DNA of 51,418 nucleotides from an uncultured bacterium (GTDB lineage Bacteria > Bacillota > Clostridia > Oscillospirales > Oscillospiraceae): the NCBI GenBank assembly GCA_948469375.1, contig CAOKLO010000022.1, positions 1-51,418 of the forward strand, given 5' to 3'. Below the pieces are notes generated by a model. It ran no database searches. It saw nothing but the letters and a program-made list of their open reading frames with translations, and was not told where the DNA came from. Positions 33,416 to 42,423 of this stretch are shown one piece after another. The first letter of the stretch is position 1, and each line of letters starts with the position of its first letter. Made by a program: the position numbers and the translations under genes.

Positions 33416-34477
33416 ATGATGAAACAAGCAATTTCCCTGCTGCTGGCTCTGGCGATGGTCCTGAGTCTGGCTGCCTGCGGCGGCGACAACGCTCCCGCAA
33501 ATGACGCCAATACCCCTGCGGAAAACACTCAGCCTGAGAGCACCCAGCAGCCCAGCGAGCCCGCCGCTGAACCGGCCCAGCCGGAGGCCAGTTACTATCC
33601 GGTCACAATCACGACCTACGACTACGAGGGAAATGAGATTGAGACTACCTATGAAAAAGCCCCCGAGAAGGTCCTGTGCGTCTATCAAGGAACCATTGAG
33701 ACGATGATTGCCCTGGGCCTGGAGGACCACGTGACAGCCAGCTACGGCCTGGACAACCCCGTCAAGGCGGAGTGGGAGGCCGGTTTAGCCAAGATGAACT
33801 ACAACGAGGATGTCTTTGCCCCCGACAAGGAGACCGTCCTCATGATGGGACCGGATATGATCTTCTCCTGGGGCTCTCTTTTCAGCGAGAAAAACCTGGG
33901 CAATCAGCCTGAGTGGATCACCAATGGCACCAACACTTATATCAGCACCAATACTCGCAGGGGCGGCAGCCGCGTCCTGGAGAACGAGTACGCCGACCTC
34001 ATCAACATCGGCAAGATCTTCAATGTGGAGGACAAGGCCCGGGCCATTGTGGACGAGATGAAAAACGAGATCGCCGGCGTCTTGGAGCAGGCCAAGGGCC
34101 AGGACGCACCCCGGGTGGCCGTCATTGAGTTCCTGGGCGAGGACATCTCCAACTACGGAGCATCCTCCCTGGGCGGCGATATGGTGACGCAACTGGGCGG
34201 CGAACTGGTGGAGCCGGAAGCCAGTTCTGTCGGCAAAGAGGATCTGCTGGGCCTTGACCCGGATGTGATCTTTGTGGTCTACATGGCCCGCACCGAGGGC
34301 GTAGAGGAGGAGATGCGCTCCAAGGTGGTGGACGATCCCGCCTTTGCGGAGCTGAGCGCGGTGAAGAACGGCCGGGTCTGCACCATCATGCTGGGCGATA
34401 TGTACGCCAGCACCGTCCGCTCCATCGACGGCATCCGCACCTTCGCCGCCGGGATGTACCCGGAGCTGTACCAGTAA
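33416..34477 (+). CDS. btuF: Corrinoid/siderophore-type ABC transporter binding lipoprotein (BtuF-like)
   Basis: A 353-residue lipoprotein. A signal peptide ends in the lipobox LSLAAC (Cys21) and is followed by a Pro/Glu/Ala-rich linker and a periplasmic-binding domain of the FecB/BtuF class. The GSR/NTRRG-type segment and the long bridging helix (ADLINIGKIFNVEDKARAIV) are visible. It would capture a corrinoid outside the membrane and hand it to the permease. Control by a cobalamin riboswitch and neighbouring cbiK support cobalamin or cobinamide rather than iron-siderophore. AAAGGAG lies five bases before the start at 33416. The permease gene starts three bases after the stop. Confidence 0.85.
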   Translation: MMKQAISLLLALAMVLSLAACGGDNAPANDANTPAENTQPESTQQPSEPAAEPAQPEASYYPVTITTYDYEGNEIETTYEKAPEKVLCVYQGTIETMIALGLEDHVTASYGLDNPVKAEWEAGLAKMNYNEDVFAPDKETVLMMGPDMIFSWGSLFSEKNLGNQPEWITNGTNTYISTNTRRGGSRVLENEYADLINIGKIFNVEDKARAIVDEMKNEIAGVLEQAKGQDAPRVAVIEFLGEDISNYGASSLGGDMVTQLGGELVEPEASSVGKEDLLGLDPDVIFVVYMARTEGVEEEMRSKVVDDPAFAELSAVKNGRVCTIMLGDMYASTVRSIDGIRTFAAGMYPELYQ

Positions 34478-34480
34478 GCC

Positions 34481-35545
34481 ATGGCCGGCCGGAAGGATAC
34501 CCGCGGTGCGCCGCTGTGGATGGCGGCGCTGGTCCTGTTGCTGGCGGCGCTGGCACTGTCCCTGCTGGCGGCGGTAACCATTGGCAGTACGGACATCCCC
34601 ATTTCGGACGTCTATCATGTGATCTTCTACAAGCTCTTCGGCGCGGGAGACCCAGCCTGGGGGGAGGGGAACCTCTTCCGGGCGGTATGGTTCCTCCGCC
34701 TGCCCCGGCTGATCCTGGCAGCGGGCATCGGCGTGAGCCTGTCCGTATGCGGTGTGGTCATGCAGGCGGTGGTGAAAAACCCCCTGGCGGACCCCTATGT
34801 GCTTGGCATTTCCTCCGGCGCGTCCCTGGGCGCTACCCTGGCGATTATGGTAGGCGTTGGAACGGCATTCGGCGCAAATTCCATCGGCATCATGGCTTTT
34901 CTGGGAGCTTTCGGGGTATCGCTCCTGGTAGTGGGGCTGGCCAATGTGGGCAGCCGCGCCAACTCCGTAAAGCTGCTTCTGGCGGGCATGGCGGTCAGCA
35001 GCGTGTGCAGCGCGTTTTCCAACTTCATTGTCTACACCGCCCATGACCGGGAGGGGATGCAGACGGTGACCTACTGGATGATGGGCTCCCTGGCGGGGGC
35101 CACCTGGGAGGGCGATGTTGCGGTACTGTTGGTGGCACTCCTCGGGGCGGGCTTCTTCTGGACCCAGCACAGGAACCTGAACCTGATGCTCCTGGGCGAC
35201 GAGAGCGCCATTACCTTGGGAACGGATCTCCACCGCTGGCGGCAACTGTATCTGCTGGTATCGGCGGCGATGGTAGGATTCGCGGTCTACTCAGCCGGGA
35301 TGATCGGTTTTGTGGGGCTGGTGGTCCCCCATGTGGTGCGGATGATCTTCGGCACGGACCACAAGAAGCTCATCCCTCTGTGCGCCCTGTCCGGAGCGGT
35401 GTTCCTGGTGTGGGCGGACGTAGCCTGCCGGGTCATCATCCCCGGTACGGAGCTGCCAATCGGCATCCTGACCTCCATGATCGGCGCGCCGTGTTTTATC
35501 TACTTAATGGCCCGTAAGAAGTACGGTTTCGGAGGTGGCGGCTGA
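34481..35545 (+). CDS. btuC: FecCD/BtuC-type ABC transporter permease
   Basis: A 354-residue membrane protein with about ten hydrophobic helices, of the FecCD/BtuC family. Landmarks are LRLPRLILAAGIGVSLSVCG, KNPLADPYVLGISSGASLGA and the cytoplasmic coupling segment GFVGLVVPHVVRMIFGTDHK. It forms the translocation path for the corrinoid delivered by the lipoprotein. Its stop overlaps the ATPase start by one base (TGATG), so the two are translationally coupled. Confidence 0.9.
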   Translation: MAGRKDTRGAPLWMAALVLLLAALALSLLAAVTIGSTDIPISDVYHVIFYKLFGAGDPAWGEGNLFRAVWFLRLPRLILAAGIGVSLSVCGVVMQAVVKNPLADPYVLGISSGASLGATLAIMVGVGTAFGANSIGIMAFLGAFGVSLLVVGLANVGSRANSVKLLLAGMAVSSVCSAFSNFIVYTAHDREGMQTVTYWMMGSLAGATWEGDVAVLLVALLGAGFFWTQHRNLNLMLLGDESAITLGTDLHRWRQLYLLVSAAMVGFAVYSAGMIGFVGLVVPHVVRMIFGTDHKKLIPLCALSGAVFLVWADVACRVIIPGTELPIGILTSMIGAPCFIYLMARKKYGFGGGG

Positions 35546-36321
35546 TGAAAATTGAGACCAAAGCCGTGGAAGCCCTCCTGAGCGGCAACCACATTCTCAA
35601 GGGCATCGACCTGGAAATCGGCGACCGGGAGCTGGTGGGCGTCATCGGCCCCAACGGCAGCGGCAAGTCCACTCTCCTCAAGTGCATCTACCGGGTACTG
35701 AAGCCCACAAAGGGCGCGGTGTATCTGGACGGCAAGTCTCTGGACAGCTACAGCTATCGGGACTCCGCCCGGCGCGTCGCCGTGGTGGCGCAGCATAACT
35801 ACTATAACTTCGATTTCTCCGTCAAGGACGTGGTGCTCATGGGCCGGTCCCCCCACAAGCGGGCTCTGGACCGGGATACCGCCGAAGATTGGCAGATCGT
35901 GGCGGAATCATTGGAGACAGTGGGGATGACAGCCTTCGCGGACCGCTCCTTTTCCACCCTCTCCGGCGGGGAACAGCAGCGGGTGATTCTGGCCCGCGCC
36001 CTGGCCCAGCGGACGCCCTGCCTGATCCTGGATGAGCCCACCAACCATCTGGACATCAAATACCAGCTCCAACTGATGGACCTGGTGCGGAGTCTAGACC
36101 GGACGGTCATTGCCGCCGTCCACGATTTGAATATCGCCGCCATGTACTGCGACCGGCTGTATGCCGTAAAGGACGGCAGGATCATCGGACAGGGTGCGCC
36201 GAAAGCATTGCTGACACCGGAATTTATCCGGGAGGTCTACGAGGTGGACGCGCAGATCATGACGGACGGAGACGGACGTCTCCACATCCTGTTTCATCCT
36301 GGCGGAAGGAGAGAGGAATGA
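35545..36321 (+). CDS. btuD: BtuD/FecE-type ABC transporter ATPase
   Basis: A 258-residue ATPase of the iron/B12 uptake class. Walker A is GPNGSGKST (about 31-39), the signature is LSGGEQQR, Walker B is LILDEPTNHLD, and the switch His lies in AAVHDLN. It powers the BtuC-type permease coded just upstream. The start overlaps the permease stop by one base, and its own stop overlaps the following CGGC gene by four bases. Confidence 0.92.
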   Translation: MKIETKAVEALLSGNHILKGIDLEIGDRELVGVIGPNGSGKSTLLKCIYRVLKPTKGAVYLDGKSLDSYSYRDSARRVAVVAQHNYYNFDFSVKDVVLMGRSPHKRALDRDTAEDWQIVAESLETVGMTAFADRSFSTLSGGEQQRVILARALAQRTPCLILDEPTNHLDIKYQLQLMDLVRSLDRTVIAAVHDLNIAAMYCDRLYAVKDGRIIGQGAPKALLTPEFIREVYEVDAQIMTDGDGRLHILFHPGGRREE

Positions 36322-36668
36322 CTGTGAAGCGGATCGCGGTTCTGACATGCCTGGACGCCTGCAAGGTCTGCACCGGCGCGGGCTGTCTGAACGCCTGGAA
36401 CCGGCGGGAGCATGGATTTGCGCCTTACGCTGGGAAAGACGTCTCTCTGGAGGCGTTCTTCCACTGCAACGGCTGCGGGACAGAGCCGGAAACGGATGCC
36501 GGGATGCTGGAAAAGCTGGACCGGCTGCAAAGCATCGGCGTTGACATCGTGCATATCGGCATCTGTGCTGTAAAGGACCGGAAGAACGGGATGCTTTGCC
36601 CCCATATTGAAAAGATCCGGGAGCTGCTCCACAGTAGGGGCATCGAAACCATTGTTGGGACCCATTAA
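36318..36668 (+). CDS. CGGC-domain cysteine-rich protein 1
   Basis: A 116-residue protein of the CGGC type, with cysteines in TCLDACKVCTGAGCLNA and FFHCNGCGT and a third cluster near the C-terminus (HIGICAVKDRKNGMLCPH). It is predicted to bind a metal ion or Fe-S cluster. The biochemical function of the family is not known to me. Its position between a corrinoid transporter and cobaltochelatase, and a paralogue closing a second riboswitch-controlled transport operon at 44.3 kb, suggest a role in handling cobalt. It is coupled to the ATPase gene by a four-base overlap. Confidence 0.75.
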   Translation: MTVKRIAVLTCLDACKVCTGAGCLNAWNRREHGFAPYAGKDVSLEAFFHCNGCGTEPETDAGMLEKLDRLQSIGVDIVHIGICAVKDRKNGMLCPHIEKIRELLHSRGIETIVGTH

Positions 36669-36682
36669 GAAGGAGGAGAGTT

Positions 36683-37438
36683 ATGTCTGAGCAAGCGTTG
36701 GTTGCCGCCAGTTTTGGCACTAGCGTACCGGAAGCACGCCGCAGCATTTCGGCGGTAGAGGAAGTTCTTGCTGCCACTGCGCCGGGACGCATCTTTGTCC
36801 GCGCATTTACCAGTCCCACCATCCGGCGCATTTTAAAGAGCGGGGGCGAGGAGGTTCCGAGTTTGACGGAAGCCTTGGAACAGCTCTCGGCAGCGAATGT
36901 CCGGCAGGTGATTATCCAGCCCACCCATTTGCTGTACGGGTATGAATACGACAAGCTGAAGGCCGAGGCTGACGCGCTGGCGGACAGGTTTGAAGCTTTG
37001 ACCGTAGGCCGCCCGCTGCTGTCGGACAACCGCGACATACAGCGGTTTGCATACCATCTCTCTCAGGAGCATCCGGCAAGGACGGAAGGGGCAGCGGTGT
37101 TCATGGGCCATGGCACAGAACACTTTGCCAACGCGGTCTACCCCGCTTTGCAGACCGCTCTGAACTTTTTGGGGCGGAACGATATTTATATCGGCACAGT
37201 GGAGGGCTGGCCGGGCCTGGAGGATATTCTGCGGCAACTGGAGCCGGGCGGAGCGCGGCGGATCGATCTGCTGCCGTTGATGCTGGTAGCGGGAGACCAC
37301 GCCAGAAACGACATGGCCGTAGAGTGGAAGTCCCGGCTGGAGGATGCGGGACATACGGTTGTCTGCTCCTTCACCGGCCTGGGAGAATTGCCCTGGGTGC
37401 AGGAGATGTATCGGGAACGTCTGGAGGAACTGCTCTAA
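36683..37438 (+). CDS. cbiK: Sirohydrochlorin cobaltochelatase
   Basis: A 251-residue class II chelatase of the CbiK type, which inserts Co2+ into sirohydrochlorin (or its factor II form) at the start of anaerobic cobalamin synthesis. The metal-site residues are visible: H143 in FMGHGTEHFAN, Glu175 in GTVEGWPG and H206 in LVAGDHARNDM. The N-terminal VAASFGTSVPEAR opening is typical. AAGGAGGAG lies upstream of the start. No other corrin-ring genes are in the window, so either they lie elsewhere or the chelatase serves another tetrapyrrole. A hairpin follows the gene. Confidence 0.92.
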   Translation: MSEQALVAASFGTSVPEARRSISAVEEVLAATAPGRIFVRAFTSPTIRRILKSGGEEVPSLTEALEQLSAANVRQVIIQPTHLLYGYEYDKLKAEADALADRFEALTVGRPLLSDNRDIQRFAYHLSQEHPARTEGAAVFMGHGTEHFANAVYPALQTALNFLGRNDIYIGTVEGWPGLEDILRQLEPGGARRIDLLPLMLVAGDHARNDMAVEWKSRLEDAGHTVVCSFTGLGELPWVQEMYRERLEELL

Positions 37439-37451
37439 GCGGAGAAAATCA

Positions 37452-37482
37452 GGGGTACGGCGGTGTCTGACCGCCGTACCCC
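37452..37482 (+). terminator. Hairpin after cbiK
   Basis: GGGGTACGGCGGT pairs perfectly with ACCGCCGTACCCC around a GTCTG loop. No T-run follows, so it may be a partial terminator or an mRNA-processing site between cbiK and the AAA/VWA genes. Confidence 0.55.
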
Positions 37483-37538
37483 TTGCGTTATGCCCGGTAT
37501 GGGATTATACTAAGGAAAAACCGTTTTGGGAGGTTTCC

Positions 37539-37877
37539 ATGGACGGATCGTACCAAAAATTTGCAGCCTCAAAGCAGGAGCCTCTGCGGCTGTCCATCGC
37601 GCTGGAGGGCTTTTTGAGGGAGGAGACGGACGCGGAGGCGCGGAACGCCTACCGCGAGTACCTGCGCCGCCGGATCCAGCCGGCGGCAGCGGCGCTGATT
37701 GAGGCGGACGACGCGGTCGGCCTTGCGGGCCTGGCGGCGGAGGGCTGGCTGACCGGGAAGCTGACGGACGATCTGCTCCGTACCGCCAGGGAGAAGCGCA
37801 AAACCGCCGCCTTGGTCTGGCTGCTGCGTTGGAAGGGGGAGCAATATGGATTCCACGACAGAGATTTCTCCCTCTGA
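37539..37877 (+). CDS. Small helical protein preceding the VWA gene
   Basis: A 112-residue, predicted all-helical, charged protein (SYQKFAASKQEPLRLSIALE, REYLRRRIQPAAAALIEADD, TAREKRKTAALVWLLRWKGE). I know no function. The C-terminal 30 bp overlap the start of the VWA gene, and proteins of this kind often precede VWA/AAA pairs, so it may be a third subunit. GGGAGG lies upstream of the ATG at 37539. Confidence 0.6.
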   Translation: MDGSYQKFAASKQEPLRLSIALEGFLREETDAEARNAYREYLRRRIQPAAAALIEADDAVGLAGLAAEGWLTGKLTDDLLRTAREKRKTAALVWLLRWKGEQYGFHDRDFSL

Positions 37878-39108
37878 GCTTGGGGTGCAGATCCTGCAAA
37901 ACTGTCTGGCGGAGCTGCTCAGCCTTTTTCCCCATCTGGATAGTGCTCTCGCATCTCTGCGCTTTGCGGCTGATGCGGATATGGAGGGTATCGGGACCGA
38001 TGGCGAAACGATCCGCTTTTCACCCGCCGGACTGCTGCGGCAGTACCGGGACGACCCGGCGGCGGTGCGTCGAGGGTATCTCCACATGCTGCTGCACTGC
38101 CTCTGCTTCCACCCGTTTACCGGACGGAGGGGACGGCAGTGGGACATGGCAGCGGACATGGCGGTGGAGCAAATGATTCAACGGGAAGCGATCCCGCGGC
38201 TGGCGCTGAAGCCGGACCCGGTGCGGGACGCCTCCCTGCGCTTTCTGAGCAATGAGGCCCGCTCTGCGGAGGAGTTGTGTGAAATGCTGGAACAAGGCGT
38301 GTTTCCCTTCTCCCAGGAGGAACTGGAGGCGGCTTTCCGGTTTGACAGCCACGCCCTATGGAACCGGGATGGAGAGAAAAGTCCCGCTGGACTGCGGAAA
38401 TGGAAGCGCTTTGCCTCCGGCGCGGGCCGGGGTGGAGGCGGCCGTCCCGGGCGCACCGCCGGGAGCGGCGCGGAGATTCTGGAAGTCCCACGGCAGGGCG
38501 TCTGCGACTACCGCCGTTTTCTGCGGCAGTTTACCGTCCAACGGGAGGAGGTCCTGCTGGATACGGAGAACTTCGACCTGGTGCTCTACAGCTTCGGCAT
38601 GGAGCGGTATGGGAACCTGCCGCTGATCGAGCCGCTGGAGTATCAGGAGGTGTCCCGGCTGGAGGAACTGGTCATCGCCATCGACACCTCCGGCTCCTGT
38701 TCGGCGGATACGGTGCGGCGGTTCCTGGCGGAGACCTATGCCATCGTCAGCCAGCGGGAAAACTTCTTTCAGAAGATGAAGGTCTATCTCATCCAGTGCG
38801 ACTGTCTGGTCCAGAGCGTGACCGTGATCCACTCGGCAGAGGAATGGCTGGAGAGTTGCGGACGCATCACTATCCAGGGCCGGGGCGGCACGGACTTTAC
38901 GCCGGTATTCCGCTATGTGGAGGAGCTACGCCGGAGGAAAGAGCTTAGGGATCTGAAAGCTCTGCTGTACTTCACAGACGGCGACGGAGTCTATCCCAGG
39001 GAGCGGGCCGACTACCAAACCGCCTTTGTTTTTCTCCGTAAGAGCGATTATATGGAACATGTACCGCCCTGGGCCGTCCGGCTGGTCCTGGAGGGACTGA
39101 CAGAGTAG
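37846..39108 (+). CDS. VWA-domain protein of the MoxR-associated type
   Basis: A 420-residue protein. The N-terminal half looks like the metallopeptidase-like domain of VWA proteins, but HMLLHCLCFHPF lacks a full HExxH. A Gly/Arg-rich linker (about 190-210) precedes a C-terminal VWA domain with the MIDAS motif AIDTSGSCS (about 278), followed by GRGGTDFTPVF and FTDGDG. Such proteins work with MoxR-type AAA ATPases as metal-insertion or assembly chaperones. The best-known pair in cobalamin chemistry is CobT/CobS of aerobic cobaltochelatase. It overlaps the 112-residue gene by 32 bases, and the AAA gene follows 13 bp downstream. Confidence 0.82.
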   Translation: MDSTTEISPSELGVQILQNCLAELLSLFPHLDSALASLRFAADADMEGIGTDGETIRFSPAGLLRQYRDDPAAVRRGYLHMLLHCLCFHPFTGRRGRQWDMAADMAVEQMIQREAIPRLALKPDPVRDASLRFLSNEARSAEELCEMLEQGVFPFSQEELEAAFRFDSHALWNRDGEKSPAGLRKWKRFASGAGRGGGGRPGRTAGSGAEILEVPRQGVCDYRRFLRQFTVQREEVLLDTENFDLVLYSFGMERYGNLPLIEPLEYQEVSRLEELVIAIDTSGSCSADTVRRFLAETYAIVSQRENFFQKMKVYLIQCDCLVQSVTVIHSAEEWLESCGRITIQGRGGTDFTPVFRYVEELRRRKELRDLKALLYFTDGDGVYPRERADYQTAFVFLRKSDYMEHVPPWAVRLVLEGLTE

Positions 39109-39121
39109 AGGAATGTGCACT

Positions 39122-40642
39122 ATGAACATCCAAGACGCAAAGCAGGAAATCAAAAACGCCCTGCGGACCTATTTCCGCAGGGACGAGACGGGGCGGTACG
39201 TCTTTCCAGCCGCCTGCCAGCGGCCCCTGCTGTTGATGGGACCGCCGGGGATCGGCAAGACAGCGGTGGTGGCCCAGGCCGCAGCGGAAGCGGGCGTAGG
39301 ACTGGTGTCCTACACCATGACCCACCACACCCGCCAGAGCGCCATCGGACTGCCCCACATCGAGACGCGGGACTACCAGGGAACATCGGTGAGCGTGACG
39401 TCGTATACCCTCAGCGAGATCGTGGCCTCGGTCTACGACTGCATGGAGCGGACCGGGAAGGGTGAGGGAATTTTGTTTCTGGACGAGATCAACTGCGTTT
39501 CCGAGACGCTGGCCCCCACTATGCTGCAATTTTTGCAGAACAAGACCTTCGGGAATCATAAGATCCCCGAGGGCTGGCTGATCGTGGCGGCGGGGAACCC
39601 GCCGGGATATAACCGCTCCGCCCGGGAGTTCGACGTAGTGACCCTGGACCGGGTTCGGCAGATTGACGTGGCGCCGGAGCTGGCGGCGTGGATGGACTAT
39701 GCCCGTCAGAAACGCCTCCATGGAGCCATCCTCTCCTATCTCGGCGTCCACGAGGACCACTTCTACCGTGTGGAACGGAGGGCGGATGGCCTCTCTTTCG
39801 TCACGGCCCGGGGCTGGGAGGATCTGTCGGAGCTGCTGCGCGGCTATGAGAGCCTGGACATCCCCGCTGCGGAGGCGCAGATCGCCCAATATCTCCGCAA
39901 CGAGGATATTGCCAGAAGCTTTGCGGGCTATTTCCGGCTTTATGAGAAATACGGAACCGCTTACGGCATTCCAGAGATTCTGGACGGTTCAGTTGACGCC
40001 GCTCCCTATACCGCCATGGGGCGGCAAGCCCCTTTCGATGAACGCATTGCCGTAGTAAACTTGATCCTGGATTATTTAGACGGCCAGCTTATCCGTTATG
40101 AGAGGACGGACCGAAATGCCACAGCCCTGCATCAAGCATTGGACACTTTCAAGCTGTTTATGAAGGACAGAGCGGATATGGAATGCCTTAGCGATTTCAT
40201 CCAGAGCCGCCGGGAGGCGTTGCGGGTCAAGAAGGAAGCCGGTGCAATTTCCGCCCAAGAGGAGGATGCGGAGCGGTGGGTGCTGTCCCGGCTGGCGGAG
40301 TATGAGCTTACGCTGAAAGCGGTCTCCGTCCGGGACAAGGCAGAGGGGTTCCTGCAAATCAAGGCGCTGTTCCAGAAAGAGGTTGCCTGGCGGGCAGAGC
40401 TGGTGAAAGCGGTGAAGGCGCAGTTGGACAGGGCCTTTGCCTTCCTGACGGACTGCTTCGGCGACGGCCAGGAGATAATTTTATTTATGTCGGCGCTGAC
40501 CCGTCTGGAGCGGGGGATGGATTTCATCTGCCTCCACGGTTGCGAGCCCTATCTGCGCTGCAGCAGGAGACTGCTCTACCGGGAGCGGGAGCAGTCCCTG
40601 CGCGACGCCTGCAGGGAGGCGCTTGGGGACGATCTTCTTTGA
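39122..40642 (+). CDS. MoxR-type AAA+ ATPase
   Basis: A 506-residue AAA+ ATPase. Walker A is GPPGIGKTAV (about 39-48), Walker B is ILFLDEIN (about 118-125), sensor 1 is VAAGNPP, and an arginine-rich TLDRVRQIDV segment follows. The C-terminal 200 residues are helical and may bind its partner. MoxR ATPases act with VWA proteins in maturing cofactor-bearing enzymes. It follows the VWA gene in a unit downstream of cbiK. The start at 39122 is chosen because AGAGGA lies nine bases upstream; the ATG at 39113 abuts that site. Confidence 0.85.
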   Translation: MNIQDAKQEIKNALRTYFRRDETGRYVFPAACQRPLLLMGPPGIGKTAVVAQAAAEAGVGLVSYTMTHHTRQSAIGLPHIETRDYQGTSVSVTSYTLSEIVASVYDCMERTGKGEGILFLDEINCVSETLAPTMLQFLQNKTFGNHKIPEGWLIVAAGNPPGYNRSAREFDVVTLDRVRQIDVAPELAAWMDYARQKRLHGAILSYLGVHEDHFYRVERRADGLSFVTARGWEDLSELLRGYESLDIPAAEAQIAQYLRNEDIARSFAGYFRLYEKYGTAYGIPEILDGSVDAAPYTAMGRQAPFDERIAVVNLILDYLDGQLIRYERTDRNATALHQALDTFKLFMKDRADMECLSDFIQSRREALRVKKEAGAISAQEEDAERWVLSRLAEYELTLKAVSVRDKAEGFLQIKALFQKEVAWRAELVKAVKAQLDRAFAFLTDCFGDGQEIILFMSALTRLERGMDFICLHGCEPYLRCSRRLLYREREQSLRDACREALGDDLL

Positions 40643-40671
40643 ACGAAGATGTATCCCTTGCAAGCGACAGA

Positions 40672-40697
40672 GGGAGGCCGCTGATCACCGGCCTCCC
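40672..40697. terminator. Convergent terminator hairpin
   Basis: GGGAGGCCG pairs with CGGCCTCCC around an eight-base loop, between the AAA gene (plus) and the alcohol dehydrogenase gene (minus). Confidence 0.6.
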
Positions 40698-40770
40698 CCC
40701 GCCTTACAAAGAGAAACGAGCTTATATAAACACTTCCGTGTTTATATCGTGTGCCAAATCTCCGCGCATT

Positions 40771-41946
40771 TTAGAAATTCACTTCCTCGTCATAGAAGCA
40801 GCAACGCAGCAGCTTCTCCATGACGTCCGGCGTGATCGTGCGGGGATTGGAACCGGTGCAGGCATCACCTACGGCCAGTTCTGCCACCTGGGGCAGCTTC
40901 TCCAGAAATTCTTTCTCGTGGATGATGCCGCCTTCATAGTCGTGGATGCAGGTGGGAATGCCCAGCTTTGCGTTCATCGCCTGGATGTGGGCAATGAGCG
41001 CCTTGCTGGTGGGCTCCAAGCCCAGGAACGCGGCAATTTTGCCATAGCGCTTTTCGGCCTCCGGCTCCTTGGCGTTGTAGGCAATGACCTTGGGCAGATA
41101 CATGGCATTAGCGCAGCCGTGGACGATATGCCCCCCTGAGTAGGCGGCGCCGGTCTTGTGGGCCATGGAGTGAACGATGCCCAGCAGAGCGTTGGAGAAC
41201 GCCATGCCGGCCAGACACTGGGCGTCGTGCATCCGGGCGCGGGCCTCCATGTCGCCGTTGTAGCTGTCCACCAGATCGGCGGAGATCATCTCAATGGCGT
41301 GGAGGGCCAGAGGATCGGTGTAATCGCAGTGGAGGGTGGACACATAAGCCTCAATGGCGTGGGTCATGGCATCCATGCCGGTGTGGGCAACCAGCTTCTT
41401 GGGCATGGTCTCCGCCAGAGCGGGATCGACGATGGCAACGTCGGGCGTGATGTTGAAATCGGCCAGAGGATACTTGATGCCCTTTGCGTAATCGGTAATG
41501 ACGGAAAAAGCGGTCACCTCGGTGGCGGTGCCGGAGGTGGAGGGAATGGCGCAGAAGCGGGCCCTGACACGCAGCTTGGGGAAGTTGAAGGGGACGCACA
41601 GCGACTCAAAGGTGGTTTCCGGATACTCATAGAAAGCCCACATGGCCTTAGCCGCGTCAATGGGGGAGCCGCCGCCGATGGCCACGATCCAGTCAGGCTG
41701 GAAATTTGTCATCGCCGCCGCGCCCTTCATGACGGTCTCCACGGAGGGGTCGGGCTCCACGCCCTCGAACAGCTCCACCGCCATGCCGGCCTCCTTCAAG
41801 TTGGCGCAAACCTTGTCCAGAAAACCGAAGCGCTTCATGCTACCGCCGCCCACAACGACAAAAGCCCGTTTGCCTTCCAGTCCTTTCAGCGCGTCCAGCG
41901 CGTCCTTGCCATGATACAGATCTCTGGGTAATGTGAATCTTGCCAT
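40771..41946 (-). CDS. Iron-containing (group III) alcohol dehydrogenase
   Basis: A 391-residue enzyme of the iron-activated alcohol dehydrogenase family, which interconverts alcohols and aldehydes with NAD(P). The nucleotide motif is GGGSPIDAAK (91-100). The metal ligands are visible as D192 and H196 (GMDAMTHAIEA), H259 (VHSMAH) and H276 (VHGCAN). The length is standard. The substrate cannot be read from sequence; butanol-, 1,3-propanediol- and lactaldehyde-type members look alike. A complete cobalamin riboswitch precedes it, so the enzyme should be made when cobalamin is scarce. A LysR-type gene is divergent upstream. Confidence 0.92.
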   Translation of the reverse strand: MARFTLPRDLYHGKDALDALKGLEGKRAFVVVGGGSMKRFGFLDKVCANLKEAGMAVELFEGVEPDPSVETVMKGAAAMTNFQPDWIVAIGGGSPIDAAKAMWAFYEYPETTFESLCVPFNFPKLRVRARFCAIPSTSGTATEVTAFSVITDYAKGIKYPLADFNITPDVAIVDPALAETMPKKLVAHTGMDAMTHAIEAYVSTLHCDYTDPLALHAIEMISADLVDSYNGDMEARARMHDAQCLAGMAFSNALLGIVHSMAHKTGAAYSGGHIVHGCANAMYLPKVIAYNAKEPEAEKRYGKIAAFLGLEPTSKALIAHIQAMNAKLGIPTCIHDYEGGIIHEKEFLEKLPQVAELAVGDACTGSNPRTITPDVMEKLLRCCFYDEEVNF

Positions 41947-42195
41947 GATAGGTAACCTCCAAATGATTTATTGCAGGCGTGGTTCCCGTTGGAGCCTCGC
42001 CCGTTTTTCCCTTTACAATCAACCGTGATTTCCACAGCCCTTCCAACCGTCCCGACAAAAAGAAAACCGGAACCGCTTCAAAAGAGCAATCCCGATTTTT
42101 CCGTGTGCAAAGAAAGCCCAGCGCATACCTGCGTTGCGCGAAAAAGCCTGTTTGCAAAACACGGATACTTGCGCCAATACGGGGGCCCTTTTTCC

Positions 42196-42403
42196 GGTCT
42201 TCAAGCAGGTTTCCTGACTACGCTTCATCGCACTTTCCCCCGCCTTCTCACGACGCATGCCGCAATGACGTTCGCTCCGCGCTTTTGCGCGGCGGGGATC
42301 GGCTCAGCGATTACAGTGACCCGTTCGTACAAGAATCTCACTTGACTTCCCTTTTATCCCTCCGGCCTATGGATACCGCCTGCCGGAGGGCCACTTGGAG
42401 ACC
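42196..42403 (-). ncRNA. Cobalamin riboswitch D, upstream of the alcohol dehydrogenase
   Basis: On the minus strand a P1 stem (GGTCTCCAAG with CTTGAAGACC) encloses AGGGAAGTCAAGTGAGATTC, ACGGGTCACTGTAATCGC, a variable GCGCAAAAGCGC hairpin and the B12 box TAGTCAGGAAACCTGC. All conserved parts are present. No clear terminator is seen in the 250-bp leader that follows (41947-42195), so control could be translational or by an unseen structure. Confidence 0.92.
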
Positions 42404-42423
42404 ACGCTGTTCAATTTGTTAAA

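Noticed and set aside
33785-35245. A 486-codon minus-strand open frame.
   Set aside because: It is antisense to btuF and btuC-type genes, which have clear family motifs and good ribosome sites.
37846-40642. The VWA/AAA pair as true CobT/CobS cobaltochelatase subunits.
   Set aside because: There is no CobN-size subunit nearby, and the VWA protein does not show the CobT arrangement. The pair is better described as MoxR/VWA of unknown target.
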